IMG/VR virus record: IMGVR_UViG_3300021960_000437
Span: 1 to 26,464 of that record
DNA length: 26,464 nucleotides
Reading direction: 5' to 3' (one strand)
Origin: a virus
The translations under genes were made by a program, and so were the position numbers. Shown piece after piece: positions 16,201-23,302 of the stretch. Below the pieces are notes generated by a model. That model saw only the letters and a program-made list of their open reading frames with translations. It ran no database searches and was not told where the DNA came from. Within the stretch, counting starts at the first letter, position 1, and every line of letters starts with the position of its first letter.

Positions 16201-16697
16201 GCTTTCATCTCCTTTAGGTTATCAATTAATTCCGAGGCTTCTCCCCTTGTTAATGTTTCAGTTACGCTATCAATATCTAGTTTGTGGTTTTTCTCCTTAC
16301 ACAGTTTCTTGATGTATTCAATCTGTCTAAGGGTTACGGGTCCATCGGGATTCTTAACGGTTTTAGAACCGCCTGAAGAATCAATGGCTTTACGTCTAAG
16401 TGACGCAGTAGTTTCATCGTGGCAAACACGACATACTTCAATTACGTTAGAACGTGCATGAATAAGGTATTCTCTTCCGAGGTCGCGGCATCGTCCTTGA
16501 GAAATAATATGATGCCATTCAGTTTCACCGGGAGTTAAACAAATAGAACACGTTCCGGTTTTAACCCAAAACTGTCTTTCTTTCTTAACTACTCCCAATA
16601 AATCGGAATCAATTTCCTTAATCATATCTTCTAGTTTCTTTTTACGTTCATATAATTGAATCATTGTTTTAACATATGTTCCTTCTTTCTTTCCCAT
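16197..16697 (-). CDS. HNH endonuclease with C-terminal helical module
   Basis: A 166-residue protein from ATG 16697, directly after the PolB stop, with GGTGG upstream. A charged helical N-terminus (residues 1-45) precedes the HNH core: C50-x2-C53, WHHIISQG (His 62, 63), SNVIEVC (N84), and C89-x2-C92-H93. The four cysteines should bind structural zinc, and the His/Asn residues form the beta-beta-alpha metal site. Residues about 120-165 (TLRQIEYIKKL ... LTRGEASELIDNL) form a small helical domain also seen attached to other viral enzymes (DUF3072-like). It may be a free-standing homing-type nuclease next to the polymerase, or a virus enzyme for DNA processing; its insertion directly behind polB fits the first idea. 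There is no intron or intein in polB. Confidence 0.85.
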   Translation of the reverse strand: MGKKEGTYVKTMIQLYERKKKLEDMIKEIDSDLLGVVKKERQFWVKTGTCSICLTPGETEWHHIISQGRCRDLGREYLIHARSNVIEVCRVCHDETTASLRRKAIDSSGGSKTVKNPDGPVTLRQIEYIKKLCKEKNHKLDIDSVTETLTRGEASELIDNLKEMKA

Positions 16698-16698
16698 T

Positions 16699-19152
16699 TT
16701 ACCACCACTTGTCTAATGACCGTTGATAAATGTCTTTCTTAATTAACCCAATAGGTAAACCCAAACTTTCAAAAATTAGTTCGGATTTATTGATAACTTC
16801 TGCTTGAGCGATGAATTCATAATCAGGAGTAAATTGTTCCGCTTCTTCAATTCTTTTGAAAGCGATGTAATTTGCTTCTTTCGAAACTCCGTCAACTAAA
16901 TAATATTTTTCATCTAAATCTGAGTTATCCATTCTCATAAAGAAATACGAATCTCCTTTCTCAATCTTACCGTATTCCTGTTGATTGTAATAAACAATCC
17001 CTGCTACTCCACCTGCGATGACTTCATAATCTTCAAGATTTTGACGTAGGCGTGAACGCTTGATTACCTGTTTCAAATCAACTTCAGCCTTTACAATCTT
17101 TGCATAGGCTTCGTTGCAATACTTAATAATCTTGTCTTCATCTTCAAAGAGCGAAACCATCTTAAGAAGTTTTTCCTGATATTCCTTAGCATAAGGTGTT
17201 TCGTTGCTCTTTTTCATTTCAAACCCCATTACGAAGAATTTGTTTTCTTCTAAGAAATCGCCATCTTTCCAAGAAAGCCAACCGCAGTAGCGATTCTTTT
17301 TCTTGGTTAGAAAGAACTTCTCAGCAAACTTTTCAAACTCGAGTTCCACGGGGTCGCGGAAGACCTCGCGGCTAATGTAATGGTTAAGTTTCTCTCTCAA
17401 TTGGTGAGCGTCTTCAACATCGCGGACCTTGATAAATACGGAGTCTGTGTGTCCATAGATAACTTCGTAGCCGAGTTCCTGTGCTTTGAAAGCAGTAAGA
17501 CGCATAGCACGTCGAGCGGAAGCAGTAATAGACTTAGCCATTTCCATATCCCCCCAACCGTAGCCGTCTTTTGCTAGAATTCCATAGAAAGCATTGACGG
17601 CTCTTTTTGTAGCCATTTGCGCTGAGTTCCACTTTCTCTTCTCTTCATCTGTTGTAGCCTCCTTCATCAATTGTTTATATTCTGCACGAAGGTCCATCAT
17701 TTCCATAACAGCCTTAGGTAGCAAACCTACACGCTCTTTCTCAAAATGAATATCAGGTTCACCTTCAAAGTGAGCGAGGGATTTAGGCGTATTCCACCAA
17801 ATAGGATAGCCTTCAGAAGATTTCGTTTCCCAAGAAATGTTATTGCTAGCCATCATCGTTGGGTAAAGAGATTTGAAGTCAAAAATTGCTACGTTTTCGT
17901 GAAGCCCAAATGTTTTGTAATATCTTGGGTCCATAACGAAAGCCGCTTCGAATTTTTCTTTATTACCCTTCACACCTGTTGGTGGAATCCAATCGGCCTT
18001 TCGCATGAAATACATACCACCCATTTGAGAGTTGTGGTATGTATTCCCGAATGGGCAGACAATTAGCCGTTGAAGGGCCATTTGATTTTCTGAAACATTC
18101 ATCACTTCATCAATCTTTACACACAATTCAACGTCTACCATAGCATAGTCAAGATAAGTCTGCGTATCTTCTAACCATCCTCGCTCATAAAACTCCTGCC
18201 CTTCAAACTTTTGGGACACAATCTTCTTTTGACCCAAAACTCGAGATGAACAATAATCAAGAGAAAGTGAGGGTAAGGTTCCCATTTGTGAGTCAATCCA
18301 AAGACGCTCGAACCTGTCCATTAAACAAACAGTCAAACGACCGTCAATTACTTGGTCGCTATTGTAATACTTATCTCCCTTAAAGTCAAAACTAAATTCT
18401 CTATTTCCTTCATCGTCTTTCTTATAAAGGTTTTTAATTTGTTTTAAGGGCGACATTTCTAATGGGTTAAGACCAACTGCAATCATTCTGCGAATGATGA
18501 AAGGAATATCGTATCCCATGATATACCAACCAAGAATCATGTCGGGGTCTTCCTTTTTAATCTTACGAAGGAAGTCCCTGAACATATGTTCTTCAGAAGT
18601 ATAAATACTAAGGGTATATCCTTCCGCTTTTAATTCATGTTCATGACCTTTAGGAAACCAAGTCATTACAGTATATTCATTTGTATAGTTATCATATAAA
18701 CTGAGAACCGTAACCTTGCCGTCATGTTCACCGCCTACTTGAGTTTCAATATCAAAATACCACTTACGCAGTTCGTATTCCGGAATCTTAGTCAAGCAAT
18801 CAAGGGAATACAAACGGGTGATATCAACGTCTGCTTGGTAGGTTTGAATGGCTTTGTTATGAAATGCTTCCTTGAGGTTATATCTAACCATTGGGTCTTC
18901 ATAATAAATCCTGTAAAGTGTATCACCTTCGAGATTTTTCCATTCACCGACTTCCACTTCAAAATTATAAGCCTTGTCGTTACCCCATTTATCCTTTGAA
19001 ACAATTCTGTTGCTCATAGTTAAATTAGATAAGTCCGTAGCCTTAACATAGAAGTAAGGTTTAAAATTTACTTCTTGGGTCATTCTCTCCCTTTTCGAGT
19101 TCCTGTATCTCACGGCTACTCTCTTCGTCGTCTTGTTGTAATCTATAATCAT
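16699..19152 (-). CDS. polB: DNA polymerase family B with C-terminal PIP box
   Basis: 817 residues from ATG 19152, placed eight bases after AGGTGG; an upstream in-frame GTG (19164) is less likely. The N-terminal domain has the FKPYFYV strand. Proofreading motifs follow: FDIE (D134, E136), YDIPFIIRR (about 214-222) and YAMVD (336-340). Polymerase motifs: A DFKSLYPT (425-432), B KRAVNAFYG (516-524), C YGHTDS (566-571). All catalytic residues are present. The protein ends QRSLDKWW (810-817), a textbook PCNA-interacting QxxLxxWW motif at the extreme C-terminus. It should be the replicative polymerase, tied to the PCNA-like clamp encoded upstream in the same block. The gene overlaps the upstream 74-residue frame by 92 nt, which is unusual. 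No intein is seen. Confidence 0.97.
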   Translation of the reverse strand: MIIDYNKTTKRVAVRYRNSKRERMTQEVNFKPYFYVKATDLSNLTMSNRIVSKDKWGNDKAYNFEVEVGEWKNLEGDTLYRIYYEDPMVRYNLKEAFHNKAIQTYQADVDITRLYSLDCLTKIPEYELRKWYFDIETQVGGEHDGKVTVLSLYDNYTNEYTVMTWFPKGHEHELKAEGYTLSIYTSEEHMFRDFLRKIKKEDPDMILGWYIMGYDIPFIIRRMIAVGLNPLEMSPLKQIKNLYKKDDEGNREFSFDFKGDKYYNSDQVIDGRLTVCLMDRFERLWIDSQMGTLPSLSLDYCSSRVLGQKKIVSQKFEGQEFYERGWLEDTQTYLDYAMVDVELCVKIDEVMNVSENQMALQRLIVCPFGNTYHNSQMGGMYFMRKADWIPPTGVKGNKEKFEAAFVMDPRYYKTFGLHENVAIFDFKSLYPTMMASNNISWETKSSEGYPIWWNTPKSLAHFEGEPDIHFEKERVGLLPKAVMEMMDLRAEYKQLMKEATTDEEKRKWNSAQMATKRAVNAFYGILAKDGYGWGDMEMAKSITASARRAMRLTAFKAQELGYEVIYGHTDSVFIKVRDVEDAHQLREKLNHYISREVFRDPVELEFEKFAEKFFLTKKKNRYCGWLSWKDGDFLEENKFFVMGFEMKKSNETPYAKEYQEKLLKMVSLFEDEDKIIKYCNEAYAKIVKAEVDLKQVIKRSRLRQNLEDYEVIAGGVAGIVYYNQQEYGKIEKGDSYFFMRMDNSDLDEKYYLVDGVSKEANYIAFKRIEEAEQFTPDYEFIAQAEVINKSELIFESLGLPIGLIKKDIYQRSLDKWW

Positions 19153-19285
19153 ATTCAATTCCACCTATTTCTATTCCATCACCACTAAGTTGCTCTTGAA
19201 AAGCATACTTTAGTGTTTCGATAAGATAGGGGGGTGAATCCCATCTTTCGTCTGTATCAATCTCAATATGAAGAATTAGTTTCAT
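19061..19285 (-). CDS. 74-residue hypothetical protein overlapping polB
   Basis: ATG 19285 overlaps the preceding stop (ATGA) and follows GAGGAATTGG. The first 48 residues (MKLILHIEIDTDERW ... GIEIGGIEYDYRL) look like a small alpha-beta domain, with a strand, a TLKYAFQEQL helix and a strand. The rest (QQDDEESSREIQELEKGEND) is acidic and low-complexity, and lies entirely over the start of polB in another frame. The polB N-terminus in that stretch carries conserved family features, so polB probably constrains the sequence and the acidic tail is tolerated. No family recognised. Confidence 0.55.
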   Translation of the reverse strand: MKLILHIEIDTDERWDSPPYLIETLKYAFQEQLSGDGIEIGGIEYDYRLQQDDEESSREIQELEKGENDPRSKF

Positions 19286-19551
19286 ACCAATTCCTCAGAA
19301 ATTAGAAGAAGGACTAAATAACCCATTAGGTCTAAAATCGTGTCCTTCTCGTTCTCAATCTGCATATTCCCACGAAACATGCGATTGAGTTTATCATCAA
19401 TGCGAATGCGAATACCTTCAGAAGCCTTACCTTTACTAAAGATACGCACGGGGTCAAGCGCAGAATTTCCATAGGAAAGATTCTTCGCATGAAGCATCGC
19501 TTGAATTTCGTCTAATACTGCTTGCACTTTATCGTTAAAATTATTCTCCAT
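19282..19551 (-). CDS. Nmad1/DUF1599-like small protein (MazG-related type)
   Basis: An 89-residue helical protein from ATG 19551 with GAGAGGTG upstream. The visible pattern is AKNLSYGNSALDPVRIFSK, then RIRIDDKLNRM, then EKDTILDLMGYLVLL. An early YG, a central RxxDKxxR and a late E/DxxxDTxxDLxGY are what I know of the DUF1599 family, called nucleotide modification associated domain 1, widespread in phages and near MazG-like pyrophosphatases. A role in nucleotide pool or modified-base metabolism is possible. The usual domain is of similar length. No modification enzyme is seen in the window. It ends in ATGA with the next gene. Confidence 0.6.
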   Translation of the reverse strand: MENNFNDKVQAVLDEIQAMLHAKNLSYGNSALDPVRIFSKGKASEGIRIRIDDKLNRMFRGNMQIENEKDTILDLMGYLVLLLISEELV

Positions 19552-19786
19552 TATTACACACCTCTCTTGAGAGACAATAGGTAAGGCAGGTTTCGCAATA
19601 AGACAGTCCTACAAGGGAAGCAATAAGGTCAACAAATTTTGTTTCACGGTCTTCCATAACCCAAAGGTCTTCCTTTGTATAATCAGAAATAGAAGAGCGG
19701 ATTACTGAAAACGCCTTACGCATTCCATTCTTACCATAATCTCCATAACTCTTAACAATCATCATCATCATCTCCGAGTAATTCAT
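19541..19786 (-). CDS. 81-residue protein with clustered cysteines
   Basis: The frame runs MNYSEMMMMIVKSYG ... and ends CETCLTYCLSREVC plus four residues. The four cysteines in CxxCxxxCx5C could bind zinc or an Fe-S cluster. The first ATG (19786) has no well-spaced ribosome binding site; CGGAG lies better before the ATGs at 19765 or 19762, so the true protein may be 73-74 residues. It overlaps the Nmad1-like gene by 11 nt. The function is unknown. Confidence 0.55.
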   Translation of the reverse strand: MNYSEMMMMIVKSYGDYGKNGMRKAFSVIRSSISDYTKEDLWVMEDRETKFVDLIASLVGLSYCETCLTYCLSREVCNNGE

Positions 19787-19841
19787 TACCTACGGAAACA
19801 ACAGACCAAGCCGCGATTGCCCATAACAACCCTAACATCAT
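19752..19841 (-). CDS. 29-residue single-span membrane microprotein
   Basis: ATG 19841 overlaps the stop of the gene before it (ATGA) and follows GGGAGGAAGA, a strong ribosome binding site. The peptide starts MMLGLLWAIAAWSVVSVG, one hydrophobic span, and ends with five Asp and a Cys. Its last 35 nt lie over the start of the 81-residue gene in another frame. The overlap and the strong site argue that it is translated. The target is unknown. Confidence 0.5.
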   Translation of the reverse strand: MMLGLLWAIAAWSVVSVGNELLGDDDDDC

Positions 19842-20032
19842 TCTTCCTCCCTTACTTCAAGTTGGGCTTGAAGAAGATGTCGTAGCATTTCTCTTTGACC
19901 CATAGCAAACGCTAGATGAATCTTATTACTATCACCATAAAGTTTTAGGAATAATTTTTCATCTTTGTTCATCTCATGTAGCATTCTATCAATATTTGCT
20001 TGAATAAATTCAATTGTGTCTATAATATTCAT
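19838..20032 (-). CDS. 64-residue helical hypothetical protein
   Basis: I choose ATG 20032, six bases after the GAGGTGAT that also spans the clamp gene's stop; a GTG at 20041 is inside that site. The protein is helical throughout (MNIIDTIEFIQANIDRML ... AMGQREMLRHLLQAQLEV) and ends in three Glu. No domain is recognised. Its GAGGAAGA end provides the ribosome binding site of the membrane microprotein that follows. Confidence 0.6.
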   Translation of the reverse strand: MNIIDTIEFIQANIDRMLHEMNKDEKLFLKLYGDSNKIHLAFAMGQREMLRHLLQAQLEVREEE

Positions 20033-20037
20033 TTTAA

Positions 20038-20811
20038 TCACCTCGCGTTCTCTCGCGGAGCGCGTAAGATTGTAAGTGCTTGAGTAGCAAATACAATCGG
20101 TCTTTCGTCTTCGTATAGAATAACGACTCTATCTTCACCAACGGCCTTTAGGATATTACCAATAGGTAGGGAAACTTCCACAGTAGCCGCATCCCCGTTG
20201 TAATTTAGGGGAGTAATATCTGTTGAAACTGACTGTCCACGTTCTTCAGAAGATACGTTGAAATCACCATCGTTAAAGTCAAGTTTAAAAACTGAGTTAC
20301 CAACTTTTTCAGCCAAGTTCATAGCAGGGATAAGGTCTTCAGAATCAACCTCAATCCAAGTAGACATTGAAAGTTTTTCAGTAACCTGAGTTTCTTCACT
20401 TGATGTAATAGAACGGCGAGTCATGTCTTGTAGTTTTGAACGTGCTCGAATAACCATATTCATGTTATCAATACGTTCAAGAACGGGAATAGTTACAATA
20501 GAACCGTCAATACTCATTCGTAGTGTGTTTGTATCAGCGACAATTGTTACATCGTTATCGCTAAGATACTTACCCAAAATATCTGTATTGATGCTAACAC
20601 CACCGGCAGTTGCATTTTCAACACGGTGGCGATAGACTACATAAGTAGCAGGGTCGCCGTTGTGAAAGTATAACATATTTTCCGTTGCAGTAATGTATAC
20701 CTGATGAGGCAGACCTTTCTTTCCTGCTGACATACCTTGATTATATTTACCATCAAGACAGACAATTTTTAGGATATTCTTTAACTCTTTACCATTAATT
20801 GTAAACTTCAT
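20038..20811 (-). CDS. PCNA-like sliding clamp
   Basis: A 257-residue protein, close to the 245-260 of archaeal PCNA. It is beta-rich throughout and has the typical ending: a VSLPIGNILKAVG helix, a VVILYEDERPIVF strand pair and ALTILRAPRENAR, where the PCNA family ends in a tyrosine/leucine-alanine-proline strand. The front half has FTINGKELKNILKIV and a central VTIVADTNTLRMSI strand pair. Sequence identity to model PCNAs is clearly low, so the call rests on length, end pattern and context: PolB with a PIP box, RFC and XPF-like nuclease in the same block. GGTGATGAT precedes the ATG. It would ring the DNA as a trimer and hold PolB. Confidence 0.75.
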   Translation of the reverse strand: MKFTINGKELKNILKIVCLDGKYNQGMSAGKKGLPHQVYITATENMLYFHNGDPATYVVYRHRVENATAGGVSINTDILGKYLSDNDVTIVADTNTLRMSIDGSIVTIPVLERIDNMNMVIRARSKLQDMTRRSITSSEETQVTEKLSMSTWIEVDSEDLIPAMNLAEKVGNSVFKLDFNDGDFNVSSEERGQSVSTDITPLNYNGDAATVEVSLPIGNILKAVGEDRVVILYEDERPIVFATQALTILRAPRENAR

Positions 20812-20874
20812 ATCATCACCTTTTTAGGCTCATAAACACTAAGATAATAGCACCCCTAATCAAAAACGTATTAC

Positions 20875-21792
20875 TCAGAGAGTTCCGTCCTTGATTTGAG
20901 AAAGACCGGACCAATTAACAGACCCGTCCTCATTTTCAAAAATTGTGAAGGATTGTCCCTCGTTTTCAGCATTCGTCTTACTCTTGACGACCTTTGCGTG
21001 TAGTTTAGTATTCTTTCCACGCTCTTCTCGAGAAGTAATGATGTGCTGATACAACTTTGCAGTTGTAGATTTTTCCCAATCTGGCTTCATTCCAACCACG
21101 TTAAAACCATCGTGAAGTTCTTTCATATGTGTGATAAAGAACTTGTGACAATTTAGTTGGCAAGCCGCCTTAAACAAACGTTGGTATTCTTGGGTCCGAG
21201 CAAACCATTGTGTCGGAACCATCTTCACCTTATCTGCCGCTCTTGGGTCGCCGCCCTTAACGTGATTAAGACGAGCAATCATGTTTGTAGTATCCAACCA
21301 TGTATCAAGCCCGTCAAAAACAATTGCCTTAACCGCTTTAACTTCGATAACTTCATCATCAAAAACAATCTGTTTTGTCTGAATTGCTTCACGAACCATT
21401 CCAATAAAGAATCGCGCCATATCTGCGGTAGCCAAGTAATCAACGGTCATGTCGTCTTTGTAAACGTGGGGGTTATAAATAAACACCTTGTCGTCTGAAG
21501 ACCAATGTTGTCGCCAAGTAGGTTCTGCACCTTCGTCAAAGTCGAGGACAAAAACCCAATGAGTTTCCTTTTCCTCTTCTGTTCGACAGTCAATAGCCAT
21601 ACCTGTTTTTCCTGTGCCGGGGTCACCCGAAATACCACAGATTAGATAGGCAGATTCTTGCTTTAGCAACTCTCGACGTTGTGTAAACGCCTTTGCTTTT
21701 GCTGCTGCAAAACTGCTTGCTTCATCTACATTCTTTACTTCTTTTAGACCTTTAGCGGCCATTCCTTTACTGCTTGTAATTCCCATTTTCAT
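20875..21792 (-). CDS. RecA-fold ATPase (Sak4/RadA-like, AAA_24 type)
   Basis: About 305 residues with Walker A GDPGTGKT (residues 56-63) and Walker B KAIVFDGLD (155-163). A conserved-looking helix with PTQWFARTQEYQRLF and a strand with KFFITHMKE follow, as in AAA_24 proteins of phages. Those proteins act in single-strand annealing, recombination or replication-fork repair. The N-terminus before Walker A is short (55 residues), with no helix-hairpin-helix as in full RadA, so a Sak4-like recombinase fits best. The start is ATG 21792 (ATGA overlap) or 21786, better spaced from GGAGG. The gene lies between the OB-fold protein and the clamp. A 63-nt gap follows it before the clamp gene; I see nothing firm there. 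Confidence 0.8.
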   Translation of the reverse strand: MKMGITSSKGMAAKGLKEVKNVDEASSFAAAKAKAFTQRRELLKQESAYLICGISGDPGTGKTGMAIDCRTEEEKETHWVFVLDFDEGAEPTWRQHWSSDDKVFIYNPHVYKDDMTVDYLATADMARFFIGMVREAIQTKQIVFDDEVIEVKAVKAIVFDGLDTWLDTTNMIARLNHVKGGDPRAADKVKMVPTQWFARTQEYQRLFKAACQLNCHKFFITHMKELHDGFNVVGMKPDWEKSTTAKLYQHIITSREERGKNTKLHAKVVKSKTNAENEGQSFTIFENEDGSVNWSGLSQIKDGTL

Positions 21793-21968
21793 TCCTCCTT
21801 AAATTCTTCAATTAGGGTATCTAGTTGATTTTTGTGCACAATGCGTGTAAACATCTTTCCGCTTTTCATGTGAAAGCGAACAGAATATGCCTCCCCGCCA
21901 TCGTGCTTCCACTCGATAGACTCAACCTCTTTCATATCGAGCACGATTTCATTCATTTTAATAATCAT
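21789..21968 (-). CDS. 59-residue hypothetical protein
   Basis: ATG 21968 follows CAGGTGAT; an in-frame GTG at 21977 falls within that site. The small alpha-beta protein has an LDMKEVESIEWKHDGG region followed by YSVRFHMKSG and an amphipathic end helix (QLDTLIEEFKEE). It ends in an ATGA overlap with the RecA-fold ATPase, so the two are probably co-translated. No family recognised. Confidence 0.55.
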   Translation of the reverse strand: MIIKMNEIVLDMKEVESIEWKHDGGEAYSVRFHMKSGKMFTRIVHKNQLDTLIEEFKEE

Positions 21969-21978
21969 TTCTATCACC

Positions 21979-22044
21979 TGAGGTTGGGGCTTCGCACCCC
22001 ATTGGCCGTCATTTTGCTCACGACTAAGCGGAGTTTAGCCTCAG
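21979..22044 (-). promoter_or_regulatory. Structured intergenic element between the RPA-like gene and the next gene
   Basis: In minus-strand RNA the outer arms CUGAGG (22044-22039) and CCUCAG (21984-21979) pair. Inside, GGGGU-GCGAA-GCCCC (22000-21986) forms a GC-rich hairpin that needs a U-G pair present only on this strand, and a weaker CUAA/UUAG stem is possible near 22037-22023. Together they form a possible three-way fold in one of the few gaps of the block. It could be a processing site, a weak terminator without a U-run, or a regulator of the GGTGAT site just after it. Confidence 0.4.
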
Positions 22045-23282
22045 AAGAAATCTACTTCGTCAGCGTTTGCCTCCGTAATGCCTTCAGGTGCGCCAGTTGC
22101 ATTTCGCGCATAAACACCATAAAGGTTGATTGTTACGGGGTTAAACTCGCCATCAATAGGCATCCCGTCTTCATCGCGCTTTTGTGTTTGGTTTGTGCGA
22201 CCTACAACGATAACATCTGAACCTACACCAAAGTCAATTTCGACTCCTTCAGGAATCCAAATCGGTGTGGATTCAGGGATATCCTCGTCGGAGAAACCGT
22301 AGTTTGCGTCAATGGGTTCAACCCACATAACGCGGTTTCCGGTCTTCTCATTCGGAGTTAGATTCATTGAAGTTACGATACCATCTGTAACCACAAGACG
22401 TGTTCCCTGCTTCTGTTGAATCTGTTCGTGGAACGTATCAAGTTCCATCAAATCAGCGAGATATTCAACCATGTGTTCTGCAATTGCTTCCTCATAATCA
22501 ACAGAAGAAACATCGAACCAACGCTCATCATCCTCATCGAGTGTATCAATGTATTGGATAGAAGCACGGGTCTTACCCTTGATACCATAAATCGCATTTC
22601 GTTCCTCGTTAAACATACCGTAAAGACTGAGAGGACGGAAGGTTTGAACACGGAAGTTCTTTGCATCATCGCCCTTCAATTGCACAGTCCAAAAGCCGGT
22701 ATCTTCTCCAACCTTACCACCAATGAAATGAGCGCGAACAACCCATTCTTCAGAAGGTAGTGGCTTACCGTAATTCTTGTTTGCATCACCGGATGCCCAA
22801 GCCTTTACTGCATCAAGAGGAACAATCCAACGGTCTTCTCCTACTTCCATAGCAGAACCGGGGATTTGTCCTACAACCTTTGTTTCCCATTCATCATTGT
22901 GATAACGCGTTGCTTCGTAATCACCATCAGAATTGACTTCAACGAGGGCAACCAAACCATCTTCAAGAGTTTGATTTTCGTCCGCATTGAAACGAGATAG
23001 AACGCTCTTACGCTTCCACTCCATCATATCACGAACACCTTCAACGGCTACAAAATAACCAACACCTGTGCTTCCATATCCACCACCCGTGGTTCTTGCA
23101 CCTGCAATACGTCCACGGGCAAAGTTACGGGTAAGAACAAGTGCGGTCAATTGTGCACGTTCCTCCGTTACGTCAAGGGAATTGCTCAAAGCAATTTCCT
23201 GAAACTTTTCGGTCATTTCATCTTCAGTCATTTCTAGCCTCTTGGCTAATCCATTCAATTCTTTTCTTACTCGTTCTAGCAT
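22041..23282 (-). CDS. OB-fold ssDNA-binding protein candidate (RPA-like)
   Basis: 413 residues from ATG 23282, the first start after the clamp-loader stop; earlier in-frame starts lie inside that gene and add an unlikely cysteine-rich piece. The N-terminal 60 residues are helical (LERVRKELNGLAKRLEMTEDEM). The central and C-terminal parts read as beta-barrel segments, for example PSEEWVVRAHFIGGKVGEDTGFWTVQL and LVVTDGIVTSMNLTP ... SDVIVVGRT, resembling archaeal RPA OB folds. The end is an acidic tail, ADEVDFF, which recalls the acidic aromatic tails by which single-strand-binding proteins recruit partners. Placement between clamp loader and recombinase supports an RPA role. No zinc motif is seen. 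OB folds are hard to prove by eye. Confidence 0.55.
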   Translation of the reverse strand: MLERVRKELNGLAKRLEMTEDEMTEKFQEIALSNSLDVTEERAQLTALVLTRNFARGRIAGARTTGGGYGSTGVGYFVAVEGVRDMMEWKRKSVLSRFNADENQTLEDGLVALVEVNSDGDYEATRYHNDEWETKVVGQIPGSAMEVGEDRWIVPLDAVKAWASGDANKNYGKPLPSEEWVVRAHFIGGKVGEDTGFWTVQLKGDDAKNFRVQTFRPLSLYGMFNEERNAIYGIKGKTRASIQYIDTLDEDDERWFDVSSVDYEEAIAEHMVEYLADLMELDTFHEQIQQKQGTRLVVTDGIVTSMNLTPNEKTGNRVMWVEPIDANYGFSDEDIPESTPIWIPEGVEIDFGVGSDVIVVGRTNQTQKRDEDGMPIDGEFNPVTINLYGVYARNATGAPEGITEANADEVDFF

Positions 23283-23302
23283 TTTCAATCCCTGCCTTTC
23301 TT

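Noticed and set aside
20812-20874. A 15-16 codon hydrophobic frame (TTG start) in the gap before the clamp gene
   Set aside because: There is no good ribosome binding site and it is too short to support; the gap may simply be a leader. No firm TATA box is seen either.
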